Below the pieces are notes generated by a model that did not search any database, was not told the DNA's origin, and saw only the letters and a program-made list of their open reading frames with translations. Shown in pieces: positions 61,370-64,000 of a stretch of 64,000 bases of DNA. The position numbers were made by a program, and so were the translations under genes. Numbering within the stretch: the stretch's first letter is position 1; the number at the start of each line of letters is the position of its first letter. This DNA is from DASZIT01 sp963770635 (lineage in GTDB: Bacteria > Actinomycetota > Acidimicrobiia > Acidimicrobiales > RAAP-2): positions 1-64,000 of the forward strand of contig CAVYQI010000002.1 in the NCBI GenBank assembly GCA_963770635.1, read 5' to 3'.

Positions 61370-62332
61370 ATGGAGACCATCACCGATCCAGCCAAGTCAG
61401 TGCCCCCGCCGGGGGGCTCAGCGGTGACCATCGGTGCCTACGACGGGGTCCACCTCGGCCATCAGGCGTTGCTCGGAGAGTTGCACGCCCGGGCGGTGGC
61501 CGACGGGTTGACCTCGGTAGTGGTGACCTTCGACCGCCACCCGGCCGCGGTGGTGCGACCGGAGTCGGCCCCCCTGCTCCTGTGCGACCTGGATCAGAAG
61601 CTCGAACTGCTGGCCGCCACCGGAGTCGACCGCACGGTGGTCGTCCCCTTCGACACCGAGCGGGCCAACGAGTCGGCGGAGGACTTCGTCCACGAGATCC
61701 TGGAGCGGGGGCTCGATGCCCGGCTGGTGGTGGTGGGCGAGGACTTCCACTTCGGTCATGGTCGCAAGGGCAACGTCGCCCTGTTGCGGGAGATGGGAGC
61801 CGCGGGGGGCTTCACCGTCGAGGGGGTGTCGCTGGAGGCAGCCCCGGACGGATCGCTCGAAGCCGGCCACCCGATCTCCTCCACCCGCATCCGGGGGCTC
61901 ATTGCCGAAGGTCGGGTGGAAGAAGCCGCCGCTTTACTGGGCCGGCCGCACCAACTGCGGGGGCCGGTGGTCCATGGGGACAATCGCGGCGCCACCGAGC
62001 TCGGGTTCCCCACCGCCAATCTGGACATCCCCACCACCATTGCCATTCCGGCGTCCGGCATCTACGCCGGTTGGTACGACCGGCCCGACGGCACCCGGTG
62101 GCGGGCGGCGATTTCGGTCGGGAAGCGCCCGACCTTCTACGGCGCCGAAGGCGAGCTGCTGGTGGAGGCCTACCTGCTCGACTTCTCCGGTGATCTCTAT
62201 GGGGAGGAGGGCCGGCTGTCCTTCGTCGGGCGGCTGCGCCCGGAGCTGGCCTTCGACTCGGTGGACGAACTGGTCGCCCAGATGCACCGGGACGTCGACG
62301 CCACCCGGACTCTGCTGTCCGAGAACCCGTAG
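61370..62332 (+). CDS. ribF: Bifunctional riboflavin kinase/FAD synthetase
   Basis: Converts riboflavin to FMN and FAD, 320 aa. The FAD-synthetase domain shows VTIGAYDGVHLGHQALL and VVGEDFHFGHGRKGN and ISSTRIRGLIAEGRVEEA; the kinase domain shows RGPVVHGDNRGATELGFPTANL and the SVGKRPTF segment. ATG 61370 lies 11 bases after the truB stop. Convergent with the membrane-protein gene 16 bases away. Confidence 0.95.
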   Translation: METITDPAKSVPPPGGSAVTIGAYDGVHLGHQALLGELHARAVADGLTSVVVTFDRHPAAVVRPESAPLLLCDLDQKLELLAATGVDRTVVVPFDTERANESAEDFVHEILERGLDARLVVVGEDFHFGHGRKGNVALLREMGAAGGFTVEGVSLEAAPDGSLEAGHPISSTRIRGLIAEGRVEEAAALLGRPHQLRGPVVHGDNRGATELGFPTANLDIPTTIAIPASGIYAGWYDRPDGTRWRAAISVGKRPTFYGAEGELLVEAYLLDFSGDLYGEEGRLSFVGRLRPELAFDSVDELVAQMHRDVDATRTLLSENP

Positions 62333-62348
62333 TCCACCGGAATCGGGC

Positions 62349-63524
62349 TCAGGAGTAGTCCGGCTCCGAATTCGGGTCAAGGGACCGTCGACGACCGGAG
62401 GGAGGGATGACGACCGCGGGCCGGAGATCGGCCAGGACCGAGGGAGTCCGCTGAGGCGGTCGTCGAGGCGCCACCACCCCGGAGCGGAGATAGCGCCGGT
62501 TGCCGGACCACGGAGCCGGAGGCGCGGTGAGCCGCTCGCACAAGCGGTAGGCCACCGACTCGTAGTTGACCCGCCAGCCTCGGAAGTCGGGCCAGGCGGT
62601 CTCCGCGGTCCGGTCCATCGGGAACCCGACATGCTCGAGCATCTTGACCGCTTCCTCGAACTCCTCGAAGGTCAGGGTGATGGGCCCTTCCGGATTCGGA
62701 TCGGGGTCGATCTCATAGCCCAGCGCTTTGCCGATCCGGTTGAGGGCGGTGAAGCCCATGCGCAGGCACAGGCGCGACTGGGACGAGGCGCTGCTCGGGT
62801 CGAGGGCGAGGTGCATGGCGGCACCGTCGAGCACCGCCAGCAGCCCCACCAGCCAGGAGAACCAGGGGTCGGGTGATCGGAACAGCAGCATGACCGGATA
62901 GTTGACATGGCTCTCGGCCAGATCGGCTGACCACGCTTCCCACGACGCGTAGAAGTCCGGCAGGGTGTCGATGATGCCGACCAGCTGATGACGGGCGAGC
63001 AGTTCGGGGCCCCAGGCCGGAACTCCGGCCCGGCTCTCCAGCATCGCCACCAGGCTCTCTCGCCGGTTGTAGGCCTGGTAGAGGGACGGAAGGTAGGCGA
63101 TCTGGAGGGTGACGACGATCACCCAGCTGGCCCCGGCGGCGATGTCCACCGCCTGGTTCGCCGTCCCCCGGAGATTGATGGTCCCGACGGTCAGGACTGC
63201 TCCGGTGCTCTGGATCAGCGCCGACCCGAGGTTGTGGGTGGTCCCCTCGAGCATCAGCCCGTAGCCCACGATGAGGCACACACCCCAAAAAGCGAGTTGG
63301 ACCACCAGGGCGACCGGGGCGATGGGGGCCAGCAGTGCATCCTTCCGTTCGTAGGTCGCAGCCAGACGGGACAATCCGACGAAGACGAGCCGGACCCATC
63401 GGTTGACCATCAACCCGACCCGGCCGAACCCCCGGGGCTCCCTCGGCAGCACGATGGTGAACAGCACGCTGGCCGCGGTGGAAAGCACCACAATGAGTCC
63501 GATGACGAAGAGCAGGACCCTCAT
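62349..63524 (-). CDS. Conserved multi-pass membrane protein of unknown function
   Basis: 391 aa. Four hydrophobic segments in the N-terminal half (VLLFVIGLIVVLSTAASVLF, APVALVVQLAFWGVCLIVGY, ALIQSTGAVLTVGTINLRG, AAGASWVIVVTLQIAYL), the third faintly like a pore loop of two-helix ion channels. A large cytoplasmic C-terminal half follows (ESHVNYPVMLLFRSPDPWFSW, LTFEEFEEAVKMLEHVGFP) and a Pro/Arg-rich tail. I cannot name a family with confidence; an ion-channel-like role is a weak guess. Confidence 0.7.
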   Translation of the reverse strand: MRVLLFVIGLIVVLSTAASVLFTIVLPREPRGFGRVGLMVNRWVRLVFVGLSRLAATYERKDALLAPIAPVALVVQLAFWGVCLIVGYGLMLEGTTHNLGSALIQSTGAVLTVGTINLRGTANQAVDIAAGASWVIVVTLQIAYLPSLYQAYNRRESLVAMLESRAGVPAWGPELLARHQLVGIIDTLPDFYASWEAWSADLAESHVNYPVMLLFRSPDPWFSWLVGLLAVLDGAAMHLALDPSSASSQSRLCLRMGFTALNRIGKALGYEIDPDPNPEGPITLTFEEFEEAVKMLEHVGFPMDRTAETAWPDFRGWRVNYESVAYRLCERLTAPPAPWSGNRRYLRSGVVAPRRPPQRTPSVLADLRPAVVIPPSGRRRSLDPNSEPDYS

Positions 63525-63666
63525 CGCGCCGAAGGGGTCGGGTCGCTCATCGGCCCATTATTCCCTGCCGCACTCCCTACTCGCTGTGTAGGCGCAGGCC
63601 AAGGACATGCCGGGGCCATCGAGGGTGCTCCGGCACGTGGCTCGGGCGGCGACCGACCGGCCTGGC

Positions 63667-63672
63667 TACGCT
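63667..63672 (+). promoter_or_regulatory. Candidate -10 element for the right-edge gene
   Basis: TACGCT lies 7 bases before the GTG at 63680, matching the leaderless pattern seen elsewhere in the window and supporting that start. Confidence 0.35.
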
Positions 63673-63679
63673 GCGGGCC

Positions 63680-64000
63680 GTGCCGGTTGTCAGCCACCAA
63701 ACCATGGGGTGGCTGCGGACGGCGGTAGGGGCGGCGCTCATCCTCGCACCCAAGGTGCCGATGGGTTTCTCCGGACGGGAGGAGCCGACGGGCGCCTCGG
63801 TGCTGCTGATGCGGACGATCGGGATCCGTGACCTGGTGCTGGGCCTGGGCACCGTCACCTCGGCACGATCGAGCGACGGGACCGAAGGGAGCAATGACGT
63901 CCGCCGCTGGACGTCGATGGCCATGACCAGCGACTCGATCGATACCGTGGTCAGCCTGGCTAGCTTCCGGTCCATCGGGAAGCGGGACTCCGTCGCCGCC
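63680..64000 (+). CDS. Putative membrane protein, cut by the window edge
   Basis: 107 codons are open from a GTG to the last base. The sequence (MGWLRTAVGAALILAPKVP, SVLLMRTIGIRDLVLGLGTV, SMAMTSDSIDTVVSLASF) resembles DUF4267/DoxX-like small membrane proteins with a GIRDLVLGLG segment. The C-terminus lies outside the window. ATG 63704 is an alternative start. Confidence 0.6.
   Translation, partial: MPVVSHQTMGWLRTAVGAALILAPKVPMGFSGREEPTGASVLLMRTIGIRDLVLGLGTVTSARSSDGTEGSNDVRRWTSMAMTSDSIDTVVSLASFRSIGKRDSVAA

Overview
This window is high-G+C chromosomal DNA from an actinobacterium, most likely a member of class Acidimicrobiia or a near relative. The gene order follows two conserved actinobacterial blocks: clpX, folC, ndk, RNase E/G, rplU, rpmA, obg, proB, proA, MoxR, VWA, nadD, rsfS; then xer recombinase, WhiG-type sigma factor, rpsB, tsf, pyrH, frr, cdsA, dxr, rseP, ispG, proS, rimP, nusA, ylxR, infB, rbfA, truB, ribF. 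A mycothiol-type isomerase, an F420-type LLM oxidoreductase, class II DAHP synthase and an MtrAB-like two-component system also point to Actinomycetota. The GYWLVASDGG repeat protein, MreBCD and the WhiG-type sigma factor favour Acidimicrobiia. That class call is an inference from gene content.

Layout. 1-3.2 kb is a decayed accessory patch: an edge-truncated frameshifted gene, a diverged duplicated block, an FHA fragment joined to DUF4214 repeats, and a second DUF4214 tail. 3.2-11.6 kb holds ppx/gppA, a DUF5679 mini-gene, glutathione peroxidase with a mycothiol-dependent isomerase, tig-clpP-clpX, folC and ndk. 11.8-16.8 kb is the rod-shape operon mreB-mreC-mreD-PBP2, with no rodA. 17.1-28.5 kb carries a remnant of a radical-SAM-associated gene, RNase E/G, L21, L27, a frameshifted phosphatase, obg, proB, proA, MoxR, VWA and a histidine phosphatase. 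28.5-36.1 kb holds a secreted propeller/lysozyme-like protein, divergent DAHP synthase and LLM oxidoreductase genes, nadD, a small membrane protein, rsfS, a DUF222-HNH protein and a DinB-like protein. 36.1-40.7 kb is a minus-strand operon: solute-binding protein, MtrA-like regulator, MtrB-like kinase, shortened LpqB-like lipoprotein. 40.8-62.3 kb is the translation, isoprenoid and envelope block from xerC to ribF. The right end has two membrane-protein genes, the last cut by the window edge.

The genes are mostly growth housekeeping: protein quality control, cell elongation, ribosome biogenesis and initiation, nucleotide and isoprenoid supply, proline synthesis and envelope signalling. Three features are not explained by gene content. 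First, four exact 11-bp tandem repeats lie upstream of the solute-binding-protein/mtrAB/lpqB operon. Second, a promoter, an intrinsic terminator and a competing hairpin lie ahead of rimP-nusA-ylxR-infB. Third, TANNNT hexamers recur 6-9 bases before start codons, which suggests widespread leaderless transcription. Several genes carry apparent frameshifts (left-edge gene, tyrosine phosphatase, rpsB tail). Whether these are biological or assembly errors cannot be decided from the sequence alone.
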